Made by a program: the position numbers and the translations under genes
NCBI RefSeq assembly: GCF_001640025.1
Contig: NC_031673.1
Span: 1,364,001-1,428,000 of the forward strand
Length of the DNA stretch: 64,000 bases
Reading direction: 5' to 3'
Origin: Sugiyamaella lignohabitans
Lineage: Eukaryota; Ascomycota; Dipodascomycetes; Dipodascales; Trichomonascaceae
Shown: piece after piece, positions 1-9,384 of the stretch
Layout of the letters: each line of letters begins with the position of its first letter
Numbering within the stretch: position 1 is the stretch's first letter
Notes under the pieces: generated by a model
Databases searched by the model: none
What the model saw: only the letters and a program-made list of their open reading frames with translations
Told to the model about the DNA's origin: nothing

Positions 1-423
1 CGTCTACCGTGGTGATGATGCTCGTTGGTAAATGTCAACTTCCGCGGGTGTATTCATTTTGATTTTTTTTTTTTGCTTTCCTTTTATCGTACCTTCTCAT
101 ATTTTCGTTTCTTCCCTTCAATTTCCTACTTTTTGATTGTTTAGTATTTTTTTAGTGTTTGTTTTGCTATCAATAAATTGTTATTTGCTAATTGTTATTT
201 GCTAATTAGTTTCCTGAACCCAATACATTTAGCTGAATTATCTAAGGTTAGACCTTGAGCAGAGTCCTGTGAAGCGCAGGAACAGTTGAGTTTGGGGCCA
301 AATACCAGCCGCCAGATGCATGCTTGAGGCAGTCGAGATTGCACACGACCAATCTATAGACTTTGATACTAGGCCACAAGAGACAACTAAAGTAGTCGTA
401 AGGAGAAAATAAATAAATACATT
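1..423. other. Gene-free left edge
   Basis: AT-rich sequence with T-runs near 60-75 and a short direct repeat of 'attgttatttgcta' near 177-206. No coding region or GC arm is visible. It probably includes the 3' flank of the THOC5-like gene, which ends at 424. Confidence 0.5.
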
Positions 424-1071
424 TCAATGCTCATAAACGAGCTTGCGCAGCTGGTCGGTCTCATTTTTCAGACGTTTGAGTTGTGTCTCATAGGCCTTGA
501 CATCATCCAAACCATCGCGCAGCGACTTGATTTCAAGATTCAATTTGTTGCGTGTTTCATGAAGTCTGGTTTTGGTGACGAAAAGTTCCAGTCGTCGCTT
601 TTCTTCGTCTTTAAGTCGTTCTAGAGTGATCATATGATTTACATTACGAGATGCCGGGTTTTTGTCATGTTCCTCCTTCAGATGTGGGTTCTCTTCTAAA
701 AACTGTTCTAAGGGGACTAGATCCAGTTGTTCATGCTTAGAGACAAAACTTTCGCACTGGTCAATTTCTCGGTTCAGATGTTTATGCTGGTAGTAGATAT
801 TCTGAATATCCAACAGAATTGTATCGGCCTCGTGTTTTGTTTTGGCAGTGGTTTCCTTTGTTGAATTTATAAGCTGTTGAGCTTTCCAGTTGCCCAGCCG
901 CAAGTCCACTATGACAGACATGATCTGTTTTTGAATTTTTGCAACTTCATCACCGGGTCCATGTTCTTGCAGAGCTGCAGAGAGCGCCGAATTCAGCTGC
1001 CGTAGACGCTGCACCTTCTCCAACACTCTCAGTAGAGTCTCATGTTCGATTCTGCTCGGATTTTGCGTCAT
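424..1071 (-). CDS. THOC5-like subunit of the THO/TREX complex
   Basis: Predicted 215-residue, highly charged, coiled-coil protein. The segment reading LNREIDQCESF..KHEQLDLVPLEQF, followed by a long E/K/R-rich helix, resembles the Fms-interacting/THOC5 family, which couples transcription to mRNA export in the nucleus. Human THOC5 is far longer; this protein covers only the conserved N-terminal coiled-coil part, as expected for a short fungal form. The start is the ATG at 1071 (MTQNPSR). The frame stays open further upstream, but that part is mostly GC-arm sequence (1223-1358) and is unlikely to be coding. The family call rests on remembered motif similarity; a generic coiled-coil protein is the alternative. 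Confidence 0.72.
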   Translation of the reverse strand: MTQNPSRIEHETLLRVLEKVQRLRQLNSALSAALQEHGPGDEVAKIQKQIMSVIVDLRLGNWKAQQLINSTKETTAKTKHEADTILLDIQNIYYQHKHLNREIDQCESFVSKHEQLDLVPLEQFLEENPHLKEEHDKNPASRNVNHMITLERLKDEEKRRLELFVTKTRLHETRNKLNLEIKSLRDGLDDVKAYETQLKRLKNETDQLRKLVYEH

Positions 1072-1222
1072 CGCAGACGGCTCACCAACGGATAACGATT
1101 CTTCTAGATTGAATGAGAGTACTCCATTGAATGTGTACTTCGTGAAGTACTGAAATGCTGCTCGGCTAAAGCCGTGCGTCGTACTCTGATCTCGCTGATC
1201 CTCGAAACCCAGGGACCAAGTC

Positions 1223-1358
1223 GCCTCCGGCGGCTGGGGCTCTGCCCCAGACCCCGTAGCTCCTGCTTCGCAGGAGTTGGCTGGGACCGTCGGCAAAACG
1301 ACTCGAGCGCAGCGAGAGGAGCTACGGGGTCTGGGGCAGAGCCCCAGCCGCCGGAGGC
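1223..1358. repeat. Composite GC element, B arm + core + inverted A arm
   Basis: B arm 1223-1276 on +, core 1277-1298 containing GCTGGGACCGT (1280-1290), A arm 1299-1358 on -. It is a complete composite in reverse polarity. It lies 156 bp past the DUG3 stop and about 150 bp upstream of the THOC5-like start. Confidence 0.93.
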
Positions 1359-1513
1359 CATGCACGCGGAAAACATGTGATGGTCATTTAAGTTATAGTA
1401 CAGAGTATAGTACTGGTGTACCGGTGCGAAGTATAAATAGAGCTGTAGTTAGCTGGTAGATGGGACAGTTGCAGTTTTAAATTGGGAGCAAATCAATCAG
1501 TTCAACAAATGAA

Positions 1514-3022
1514 CTAAGCAGTAGCGACATCTCTGCGACGACCCTCGCGCTCGAGCGGTGGTACTCCTGGTGAGGTAGTGGCTGAAGGATTGACCACCAC
1601 GGGTGAAACAAGACCTTTGCTTTCGGCCAGTCCACTGCTTCGAGGAAGTGCTGGGTCAGATTGATAGTACTCGTCTATAATTGGATGCATGAGCACAGTC
1701 TGATCTAGCACCGTCACTACTGTATTGGTTGGGATGGTTATCCAGTCGGACCTCTCAAAAGTCAGAGGTTCCGATGCAATCATGACAATATTTTGGCCTC
1801 TATCACGACGTTCCATGCGATATTGGCCCGGCTCATACTCGAAGAATCGAGTGCCGCTAGAAAAATGCAGCGACGCAGCCTCTTCAGTCTTCGACGTCAC
1901 ATATCGCGAGACTACTACCGAGTGCTCGTCTGTGACAGCGAAATTCATCAATGAAGGTTCGCCGTTCTCATTGGCCTCCTTTGTCCAGTCTTTAATGAGC
2001 TCAATCGTTTTCAGCAAAGCCGTTCTCAGAGCAGCCGCCGGGAAATGGCCGGTAGGCGAAGCGGGATCGTACCCGAGTCTTTCTAAACAATCTAAAAATA
2101 ATGCAAAGGCCTATAAGATGTTAGTATCATCGAATAAGGGGGTGGTTATGTGCCTCCGGCGGCTGGGGCTGCGCCCCAGACCCCACTGCTCCTCTCGCTT
2201 CGCTCGAGTCGTTTCCGTGGGGGACATGTGTAGCGAAATATAAATGTCGGTACGTACCCATTCAGAGTCTGTTCCTCCTTGGACATAGATGAAATATTCT
2301 TCTTTGAGATGACGGGCAAGACGTCGTTTGATTTTCGGAAATCCGGCGATGTTGCCGTTGTGCATAAACATGAGTGTATGGTACACAAACGGATGGCAGT
2401 TGGTTTCGGCAAGAACGCCAGCTGTTGATGCCCTGACGTGTGCAAATATCAGTTTGCTCTTGGTCTTGGCTGCCAGTCGAGCCAGATTCAAGTTATTCCA
2501 CGCAGGGGTGATAGCGCAATACACGCAGGGTCCTTCTTCTGTTTCCTCATCTTTGTCAACAGGATAGTAGCCGATTCCAAAACCATCTCCATTTATGGGT
2601 CTCCGGGTGTCTAACCGGAGTCTACTGTCAAAAGACTGGCTTGTAAATGTTAGCAATTGGCTGACTCTTGGGTCATTTTGTCATCAATTTCAAAGAGCTC
2701 GCGAAGCGAGCACAACCAGGGTCTGGGGCGGAGCCCCAGCCGCCGGAGGCAAGTCACCGTTACTCACTTTATAATTGAATGGGCAGGTCGAGTCAATAGA
2801 TGCGAAAGAAGGATAGGGTCGGTACCTAGGATTGTTAGTTTATGTTTCTGGACATGTATAACCAGGACATGATCACATCCTGGCTGATAACAGTCGAGAC
2901 AATTAGTAACTACCAGAAGATTCTGAGTGTGGCACAGAAAGCCATTCTAAGAAAAAACAACCGGAGTTATGGACTGTTTCAACTGTCTAGGACGTACCCT
3001 TGAAGATTAGAAATCTGCACAT
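1514..3022 (-). CDS. DUG3: Glutamine amidotransferase Dug3 (glutathione degradation), four exons
   Basis: Class-II (Ntn) glutamine amidotransferase. In yeast Dug3 works with Dug2 to cleave the gamma-glutamyl bond of glutathione in the cytosol. Spliced exons: 3022-2998, 2825-2768, 2639-2258 and 2110-1514, joining in frame to 353 residues, close to the yeast length. The protein starts MCRFLIFKG, with Cys2 as the expected nucleophile, then TRPAHSII, SFDSRLRLDTRRPINGDGFG and the GTDSE motif. Donors are GTACGT, GTGAGT and GTACGT; branch points are ACTAAC, TGCTAAC and TACTAAC. Intron 2 needs an AAG acceptor (2642-2640) to keep frame. Introns 2 and 3 each hold one GC arm. The 25-nt first exon is easily missed. 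Confidence 0.93.
2152..2211 (+). repeat. GC A arm inside DUG3 intron 3
   Basis: Full A arm lying within the 147-bp intron 2257-2111, antisense to DUG3. Its right flank (gtttccgtgggggac) may be core remnant. Confidence 0.92.
2697..2750 (-). repeat. GC C2 arm inside DUG3 intron 2
   Basis: Solo arm with hairpin GCTCGC-GAA-GCGAGC. It fills most of the 128-bp intron 2767-2640 and is sense relative to DUG3. Confidence 0.92.
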
Positions 3023-4443
3023 TGTGAGTGGTAGGTGCGATGCTGATGCTAATTAAAGTGTCGATTTTATGAAATTACGTCTTGAAAAACAGAAATTATG
3101 ATTTCACAAGGATACACTACCAGATGTGATTCTATTTTAGTCTATAATTGTCTTCAAAGGATAATAATCCAGTCCAAATAACTTTTTGAGTCAGATCAAG
3201 GTTCCCGGTGGTAATGTGAATAACAGGTGATATGGCGCAATTTGTGTCACGAGATGGTTCTACTGATAAGAATTTCAGTCACGTGAACAATGGAATGTAC
3301 GCCCATTAAAAAGGAGATGTCCTAAAAATTACTTCTAACTTTAAAAACATGCGATACTATCAGTGGAGTGAAATGACGAGTTCTATAATCCGTCGAGTAT
3401 ATCATTAGTCTGGAAGAGTTAAAATGTTCTTATCTTTCGGATAGTTATAACTGTTAGATACGGTTGATCTGCAACTTCTATGGACTCTGCGTATATGAAG
3501 TATCAAGCGTATTGCAAATTATCGGTTCATAAGAAATAAAATTTAAAATATACGGTATATGATTACTACATACTATCACAAAAATTCTGGTATTTTATGA
3601 TTGTTCTAAACTATCACGAGAAAGGCAGGCTTATATGTGATTACTGACTCATGTCACTCGGTAGTATATAAAAGATTAGATTGAGAAGCCAAGCTGGGTA
3701 TAATTAAATATTCCTCTACCACATTAGACTGGACTCTTTTAATTCTGCAGATAATCCACTGAATTTCTCAGAAAAGCAATGTCCTGATGGCGGGTCTCTC
3801 AGTTAACTGAGTTGAACAAACACCTGTTCCGTCTCCTGTGAAGACAAAATGAAGAAAGAGGTTAATATATTTATATAAAAATATCAGTAATAACAACATA
3901 TTCAAGAAATCGACCAAGTGTAGAGCATCGACTCGAGCGAAGCGAGAGGAGCCACGGGGTCTGGGGCAGAGCCCCAGCCGCCGGAGGCAAAACCCCGGCA
4001 ACGAGAGCATCGAGCATTCGCCCAGGCCAGAACGGAAGAAGCAGTCTCCATACTAATAATCAGGGTTAAAAAGCTCTGATAATTTTGATCCACACGAAGT
4101 TTCAGGTGAAGAAATTCAAAAAAGATTAGGTTTTACATCATATTATTAGAGTTGGAGACTGCTGCTTCGATTGTGGCTTGGGAGAGTGCCAGAGCTCATT
4201 TCACCGAATGTGTAAGTTGAGCGTGTTTGATTTCCATCACTGAAAATTGTGTGGATGAATGAAAGAAAGTTAGAAACAAGCTGGCGCATCTCTATTTAAA
4301 TTATTTTTTTCACCTCTGGTTTTGTAGTGAGAGACCTCTGCGCGCGGCTACCTTACATGTAGATCAGTAGCACCAGTCTCGAATCATCGAATCAAGCGAG
4401 TAAACAGACCACGCCAGAACAGAACCAGTCGGTCTTATTTATT
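3023..4443. other. Intergenic stretch between DUG3 and the NYN gene
   Basis: AT-rich, about 1.4 kb. It holds a CACGTG at 3280-3285, a TATA-like run near 3666 and one GC arm (3929-3988). The short open frames around 3768-4093 arise largely from that arm. I see no supportable gene. Confidence 0.6.
3929..3988 (-). repeat. Solo GC A arm
   Basis: Full-length A arm in intergenic sequence 455 bp upstream of the NYN gene, with no partner arm nearby. Confidence 0.92.
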
Positions 4444-5106
4444 ATGTCCAGTAAAGATCCGTTTCATCTGTATAGTGTTCTATATAGTATGTTTCCAGCG
4501 GATCGAAAAACTCTGGCAGTTCCTCGATATATTGACGGCAATGCAAGCACATCATCGAGATCCAATGTCTCACGTCCACTCCATGTGTTTGTGGATTGGA
4601 GTAACATTTACATCTCATTCAAATCAATTACTGATCTGAAACGGCCTCCTGATATATCGGCACTTGATCTTGTGCTGCTAAGAGGTCGAGAATTTACCAG
4701 TAAAACACTAGCATCCTCCGACCTACCATCCGAGTTTCAAGCAAAGCTCAAAGACTTGCGTTATAAAGTGTATTCTGTTTCCCGACAGCTTCACTCGGAT
4801 AATATCAATTCCACAGCCAAACTCAAAGAACACGGAGTCGATGAGATACTCTCACAACGAGTCACTGAAGCAGTCAAAAACCACCAGCAAGGAGTCATTG
4901 TTTTAGCCACCGGCGACGGCTCAATGTCGTCACTCAACCGCGAAGTCGGGTTCATCGCCAGCATCGAAACAGCGCTCACTCGCGGCTGGATTGTCGAGCT
5001 CTACTCTTTCTACGAATCGCTGAGCTCCAACTACCAACACCTTCAACAACAATACCCCCGCCGAATGTTCATATTTATTCTCGACAATGTGCTGGGGGAC
5101 CTGTGA
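4444..5106 (+). CDS. NYN-domain (PIN-like) putative ribonuclease
   Basis: 220 residues. The N-terminal VDWSNI motif (about residues 50-55, with Asp51 as the likely metal ligand), a central stretch LKEHGVDEILSQRVTEAV, the VLATGDGS motif (about 153-160) and the final GWIVELYSF are the hallmarks of NYN domains, the PIN-like nuclease fold found in Limkain/MARF1-type RNA-binding proteins. The acidic residues after GVDE and in TGDG would complete the active site. Start is the ATG at 4444. The stop is only 12 bp from a GC element. The substrate and a yeast orthologue name are not clear to me. Confidence 0.8.
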   Translation: MSSKDPFHLYSVLYSMFPADRKTLAVPRYIDGNASTSSRSNVSRPLHVFVDWSNIYISFKSITDLKRPPDISALDLVLLRGREFTSKTLASSDLPSEFQAKLKDLRYKVYSVSRQLHSDNINSTAKLKEHGVDEILSQRVTEAVKNHQQGVIVLATGDGSMSSLNREVGFIASIETALTRGWIVELYSFYESLSSNYQHLQQQYPRRMFIFILDNVLGDL

Positions 5107-5118
5107 GGGGGAGCTTGT

Positions 5119-5221
5119 GCCTCCGGCGGCTGGGGCAGTCTGCTAGGGCCGTCGGCGGAAACGACTCGAGCGCAGCGAGAGGAGCAATGGGGTCTGGGGC
5201 GTAGCCCCAGCCGCCGGAGGC
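5119..5221. repeat. Composite GC element with truncated left arm
   Basis: Left arm (5119-5137, +) keeps only GCCTCCGGCGGCTGGGGC. The core contains GCTAGGGCCGT (5142-5152). The right arm is a full A arm on - (5162-5221). It begins 12 bp after the NYN stop codon. Confidence 0.9.
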
Positions 5222-5417
5222 ACAATCCCCTGACAGGGTCCAGTCAGGGTCCACTGTGCGGCTGGGCCCTAGCCCTGAGACGATCTGTAAGTAGTTATTT
5301 ATTTATCAGCATGATCTGATGTTGGCAAGTAGTATCCATCATCACACAACAACCGTGGTGTTTGTGGGGTATTGATTGTCGGAAAGTCGATTCAAGTTTT
5401 TTTCGAGAGACAGAAGG

Positions 5418-6608
5418 ATGTCGAAAGCCGATGCCAATAAGAAAACTTGGGAGGACAGCGATGTGCCGGCTCTGTGTGAGTCGTGTCTTGGTCCAAACCC
5501 GTATGTGAGAATGACAAGAGAGAAGTACGGTCTGGAGTGTAAACTGTGTACTCGACCGTTCACGGTATTCAGATGGTCGCCAGAAAAAGGATCTAAACCA
5601 CGAAAAACCATTATTTGTCAGACTTGTGCCAGACAGAAGAACGCTTGTCAGAGCTGTATGCTTGATTTGACATATGGCCTGCCACTGGCTATCCGTGATG
5701 CTGCTCTTAATATGGCTAACAGTGGTCAAATGATCACATCAGATGCTGCTACTAATGTTATTATGAAACAGTATGTCGCTCAGAAATTTGAAGCGTCTCA
5801 GAAAAGTTTTGCAGAAGAGGACGAAGAACGAGAGCAAAACCAACTGGAATCAGGGGTAGAACCTGGCCAGCTCGTCATCTCTGAACAGGCTAAAAATCTA
5901 TTACGGAATCTAGCTAAAGCTATGCCTCATTATAGAGGACCTGTTGGTACAGACGCAGCAGGAACAGCAACAGGAGGTGCTGGTTCATCGAGATCAGGTA
6001 GCAGCACAAGTAGCAATGGTCGAGGCAACGATGGCAATTCGCAGCCTGAAATATCTCCTGCTGTAAAGGCCAAAGTCAGTAAAATCATTTCTAAACTGCC
6101 TTTAAACGGGTCAATCAGTCCACCACCAAAAGATGCCGCCATCACTTCACTGTTCTTGATGGGTGTCGAAGACGACTTGCCAGAATACAAAATACGCAAC
6201 CATTTCCAGGCGTATGGTCCTATTAAAACACTGGTGCTTGTGCACCGTGCAAGATGTGCATTTATTACCTACGAAAAGCGAGCTCATGCCGAGACTGCTG
6301 CTGCTTCACTAGCATCATCTGCTGGCAGACTGGTCATCAACGGCTGTAAACTCAAGGCTGTTTGGGGCCGACCTCACACCCTTGGCTCGACGTACCAGGA
6401 AAACTATCTCGTCGGACTAGCAGTCAAGAAATCCTTGCGATCCAGCTCAGCTGCCAGGTCCTCGACCTCAACTTCTAAACCACAAACAAAATTAGCATCA
6501 TCCAAGTCGCAACCAAACCGTCAGACCACCAGCAACTCGCCCTTGGCACCACCCACAGGAGCCTCTGTGATCACCTACGACTCTCAGAGACCGGATTACG
6601 AACACTAG
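5418..6608 (+). CDS. SLT11: Pre-mRNA splicing factor Slt11/Ecm2 (RBM22/Cwf5 family)
   Basis: 396 residues. It begins MSKADANKKTWEDSDVPALC, matching the RBM22 signature. Cys pairs at LCESC, LECKLC, ICQTC and ACQSC form the N-terminal zinc-binding region (roughly residues 18-80), and an RRM lies at about 240-315 (SLFLMGVE... and ARCAFITYE). The family acts in the Prp19-associated/NTC part of the active spliceosome, contacting U2/U6 snRNA and intron. The C-terminus is Ser/Thr/Pro-rich. I chose the ATG at 5418, since the open frame upstream (to 5376) has no ATG. A splicing factor fits the intron-rich gene structures here. Confidence 0.93.
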   Translation: MSKADANKKTWEDSDVPALCESCLGPNPYVRMTREKYGLECKLCTRPFTVFRWSPEKGSKPRKTIICQTCARQKNACQSCMLDLTYGLPLAIRDAALNMANSGQMITSDAATNVIMKQYVAQKFEASQKSFAEEDEEREQNQLESGVEPGQLVISEQAKNLLRNLAKAMPHYRGPVGTDAAGTATGGAGSSRSGSSTSSNGRGNDGNSQPEISPAVKAKVSKIISKLPLNGSISPPPKDAAITSLFLMGVEDDLPEYKIRNHFQAYGPIKTLVLVHRARCAFITYEKRAHAETAAASLASSAGRLVINGCKLKAVWGRPHTLGSTYQENYLVGLAVKKSLRSSSAARSSTSTSKPQTKLASSKSQPNRQTTSNSPLAPPTGASVITYDSQRPDYEH

Positions 6609-6619
6609 GGGGCCACTGT

Positions 6620-6679
6620 GCCTCCGGCGGCTGGGGCTGCGCCCCAGACCCCAATGCTCCTCTCGCTTCGCTCGAGTCG
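6620..6679 (+). repeat. GC A arm directly after the SLT11 stop
   Basis: Full A arm starting 12 bp after the stop codon, in sense orientation. The next arm is over 220 bp away. Confidence 0.93.
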
Positions 6680-6901
6680 GGCGTCGGGGTCCCCTCGCGG
6701 GATTTGGATGTGGAATTTGAAATGGATACCTAGACTTTTTTCTGGAGAAATGAGCCACGAGCTTGAACGATACATGAAAATCTACACCACCGGCAGCCTC
6801 ACCGGATCACATCCAGAGCCTTTCAAACCAACTCACCCACCCGTGGACCTCCTCCCCTTCTGCCGACAGGTGACCCGAATGTCACTGGTCACGCCCACGT
6901 C

Positions 6902-6961
6902 CGACTCGAGCTAAGCGAGACGAGCCACGGGGTCTGGGGCGGAGCCCCAGCAGCTGGAGAC
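6902..6961 (-). repeat. Degenerate GC A arm
   Basis: An A arm with several changes: the outer end reads CAGCTGGAGAC instead of CCGCCGGAGGC, and the A end carries substitutions. It appears to be an old, decaying copy. Confidence 0.8.
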
Positions 6962-7695
6962 AGCCAGACCGGCCCGAGTCCACCAAGCCAAGGCCGGCCG
7001 GATATTCGCGTTGGCAGGGCGACGAGGCACAGCAGTTTCACGTCTGCTCAGCCGTTCCACTGCCCTCCCAGATGACACTGGTATTTCCAGTTGTGGTAAG
7101 AGCCGCTCATGCTGCTAGTGGACCGTGCTGCAGCCGCGATCCACCAGTTTATTTATATATATTAAGGGGTAATTTTGACCCCTGTAGGCATAATAGACTT
7201 AATTATTTATATCACTGGTTGAAAGAGCTCATTGTGACCAACCGCCAATAGAATCGATAAAAGGGTTACCTTTGGCTGGCCAGAGTTGTGAAACAAGGTG
7301 CTATCTGAATTAACTGCTGAAAACAGACTGTGCTGGGGGTACGGTTCTAGCTATTAGTGGAGGTAGTGGCAGTCCTAACGGTAACTGGACAGCTGCGTTT
7401 GATTTCCTATTACTTCAGCCCACCTTTGAGAAGAAATCAAGAGTGGCTTGGTCTGTGACTATCTACACTAACAAGTTCTAAGATTTTGAACTTGAACTGT
7501 GGTCTATTTTTATTATTACATTTATATCAGAACCCCCTGTCTGGAGAAGACTTAAATTGAATAAAAACCCACTGATCTGACTTTTATCTGATCTGGTCTG
7601 ATTAAATTGTGGTCTTATCAATTAAGAAACTACAACTTGGGTTACCACTGAATCCCTGATTAGATCACTTGAATATTGGTTTTGAGAGCTTCCTT

Positions 7696-7730
7696 GAGAT
7701 ACTGAGATACTGAGATACTGAGATACTGAG
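7696..7730 (+). repeat. Microsatellite, GAGATACT x about 4.4
   Basis: A perfect 8-bp tandem array in gene-free sequence about 230 bp upstream of the UPF0658 gene. Confidence 0.9.
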
Positions 7731-7958
7731 GTATTGAAATTGTGGAATTCACCAGGGACATACTTGAGCAGATATAATACGTTGTATGCGGTACGTTTAC
7801 TAAGAAACACTCTGGAACATTATTAAAGTTTGTTATCAGTAGATATTGCAACTGTCAAGTACCAATTCGATTTAACAGTACATCTACAAATTCTAATTAT
7901 TTGATTTTTGGAGATTGTTTCGCACGCCCTCATCATCTTACTTAATACTTGATCGACC

Positions 7959-9384
7959 ATGCTCTTCTCAGATCTGTCAATGCGCATGTTCAATGGCTCC
8001 AGATGGAGTTTGACGTTCATGCTATCAGTGACGCTGAACTCACTTGTGAATCTGGGCTTCCTGCTGTTCATTTTTGCCAACTTCGAGGTCAATATCTCTA
8101 CAAACACAGCTGATGGCACTCCGCCAGAAACTCGGACAATTCCCACATATCTGGCGCTTTTTCTCTTTGCTCAGGTAAGTGATCACCCAGACCCGCCAAC
8201 AGAATGCGATTCTGCACCTGCTGTGTTCCGAATCGTTTATCCCAAGGTCTCAGCAATCTCCTGCGAAGCAGGAGCCATCAGGGTCTGGGGCGGAGCCCCA
8301 GCCGCCGGAGGCAAGACCCCCTCCCACTACAACTGCTAACTGTACCAGATCTATCAAATACTACTGGCAGGCAATGCTCTGAGAAACCAGAATATCATTC
8401 AGATATTTGGCATGTGCATTTTCTACGCAGCGCTGCTGGCTTATGCTGCTGTGCAGTACGACGAGATCCGAGATGCTGTAATGGTGCTTACTGCGAAGAA
8501 CATTTATAACTCGGGCGATTGGGACCGTAAGTAGCGAGTGGTTTTTTTTGTTTCTTACGTGTGGTATTTTACAAGTACTAACAGAGGTCAGTGATGCGGG
8601 CGTTCATTCTAGCCATCATAGGAGTGATTGCTATCGGGCTGATTGTAAACAGCGTGCTGTCGTTCAAGCTGTATCGTGAGTTCGGCTGGTCTGTCTATAA
8701 ACATGTGGGTGCTGACTTGGCTCTCAAGCGACGATACCTGGCGTACCTGGTAAGTTTTGATTTATGGTTCCGATTCCTAGGGAAGCTTGAATAAACATAT
8801 GAGAAGACATGTACTAACAAAGCGAGATTTTCGAAACGTTGCTGAAGTTTGACTTTTTCTTCTTTCTTGGGTTCACATTACAGTTTCTAGTCATTGTGTC
8901 CAACATCAAGCGGATCGAGTTCATTCTTACTATTGTAGTGATTCCACTGACTATAGTGTTCTTGTGGTTGGTGCTGGTGGTGACGAAACGAGAGTCCAAA
9001 CTGGGAATGCTCGTAATGATTGCCATATTCTTTGCTGGTCTGGCCTATTTCTTGTTCAAGTCGGTGAGAATGTACCAGGGCAGTCAGGAGGCCAACTATA
9101 TCGCTACCCGGAAAACTCTCACCACTTTTGCGGTGCTGACAATCGTGCTCCTAGTTGCCACCATTGTAAATGCTATTATTTGCATGTTCAACTTTGACAA
9201 GGGACTCAAACCCATTATTCACACCAAGTCCCGTGAAGATCGTAATAACCTGTCGGAAGAAAAGTATCCAATGGTCTCGTATGGCCAAAGCTCGCATGAT
9301 GCTAGTAACAATCTCAGTGATTTCGATCTTCGTTACAGCCAGTACAGCACCGGCCCTCCCACGGGTCATCTCGTTATTGACTAG
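7959..9384 (+). CDS. UPF0658-type Golgi multi-pass membrane protein, four exons
   Basis: Exons 7959-8174, 8349-8526, 8592-8749 and 8827-9384 splice to 369 residues. Donors are GTAAGT each time; branch points are TGCTAAC, TACTAAC and TACTAAC. The protein has several hydrophobic segments (for example FMLSVTLNSLVNLGFLLFIF, CIFYAALLAYAAVQ, AIIGVIAIGLIV, FFFFLGFTLQFLVIV) and the motifs YREFGWSVYKHVGADL and LLKFDFFFFLGF. As I recall them, these match the fungal UPF0658 Golgi membrane family, whose function is unknown. The short hydrophilic tail (about 60 residues) is probably cytosolic. Intron 1 contains a GC B arm. Intron 3 seems to use a GAG acceptor (8824-8826); a CAG at 8882-8884 is an in-frame alternative that would drop 19 residues. 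Confidence 0.82.
8258..8312 (-). repeat. GC B arm inside intron 1 of the UPF0658 gene
   Basis: Full B arm inside the 174-bp intron 8175-8348, antisense to the gene and 20 bp before the TGCTAAC branch point. Confidence 0.92.

Larger units (their letters stand above)
6609..7958. other. Intergenic stretch after SLT11
   Basis: Two GC arms (6620-6679 and 6902-6961) with a GC-richer interval between them, then about 1 kb of AT-rich sequence. An 8-bp microsatellite lies at 7696-7730. No gene is supported; the open frame 6618-6914 is mostly arm sequence. Confidence 0.6.
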
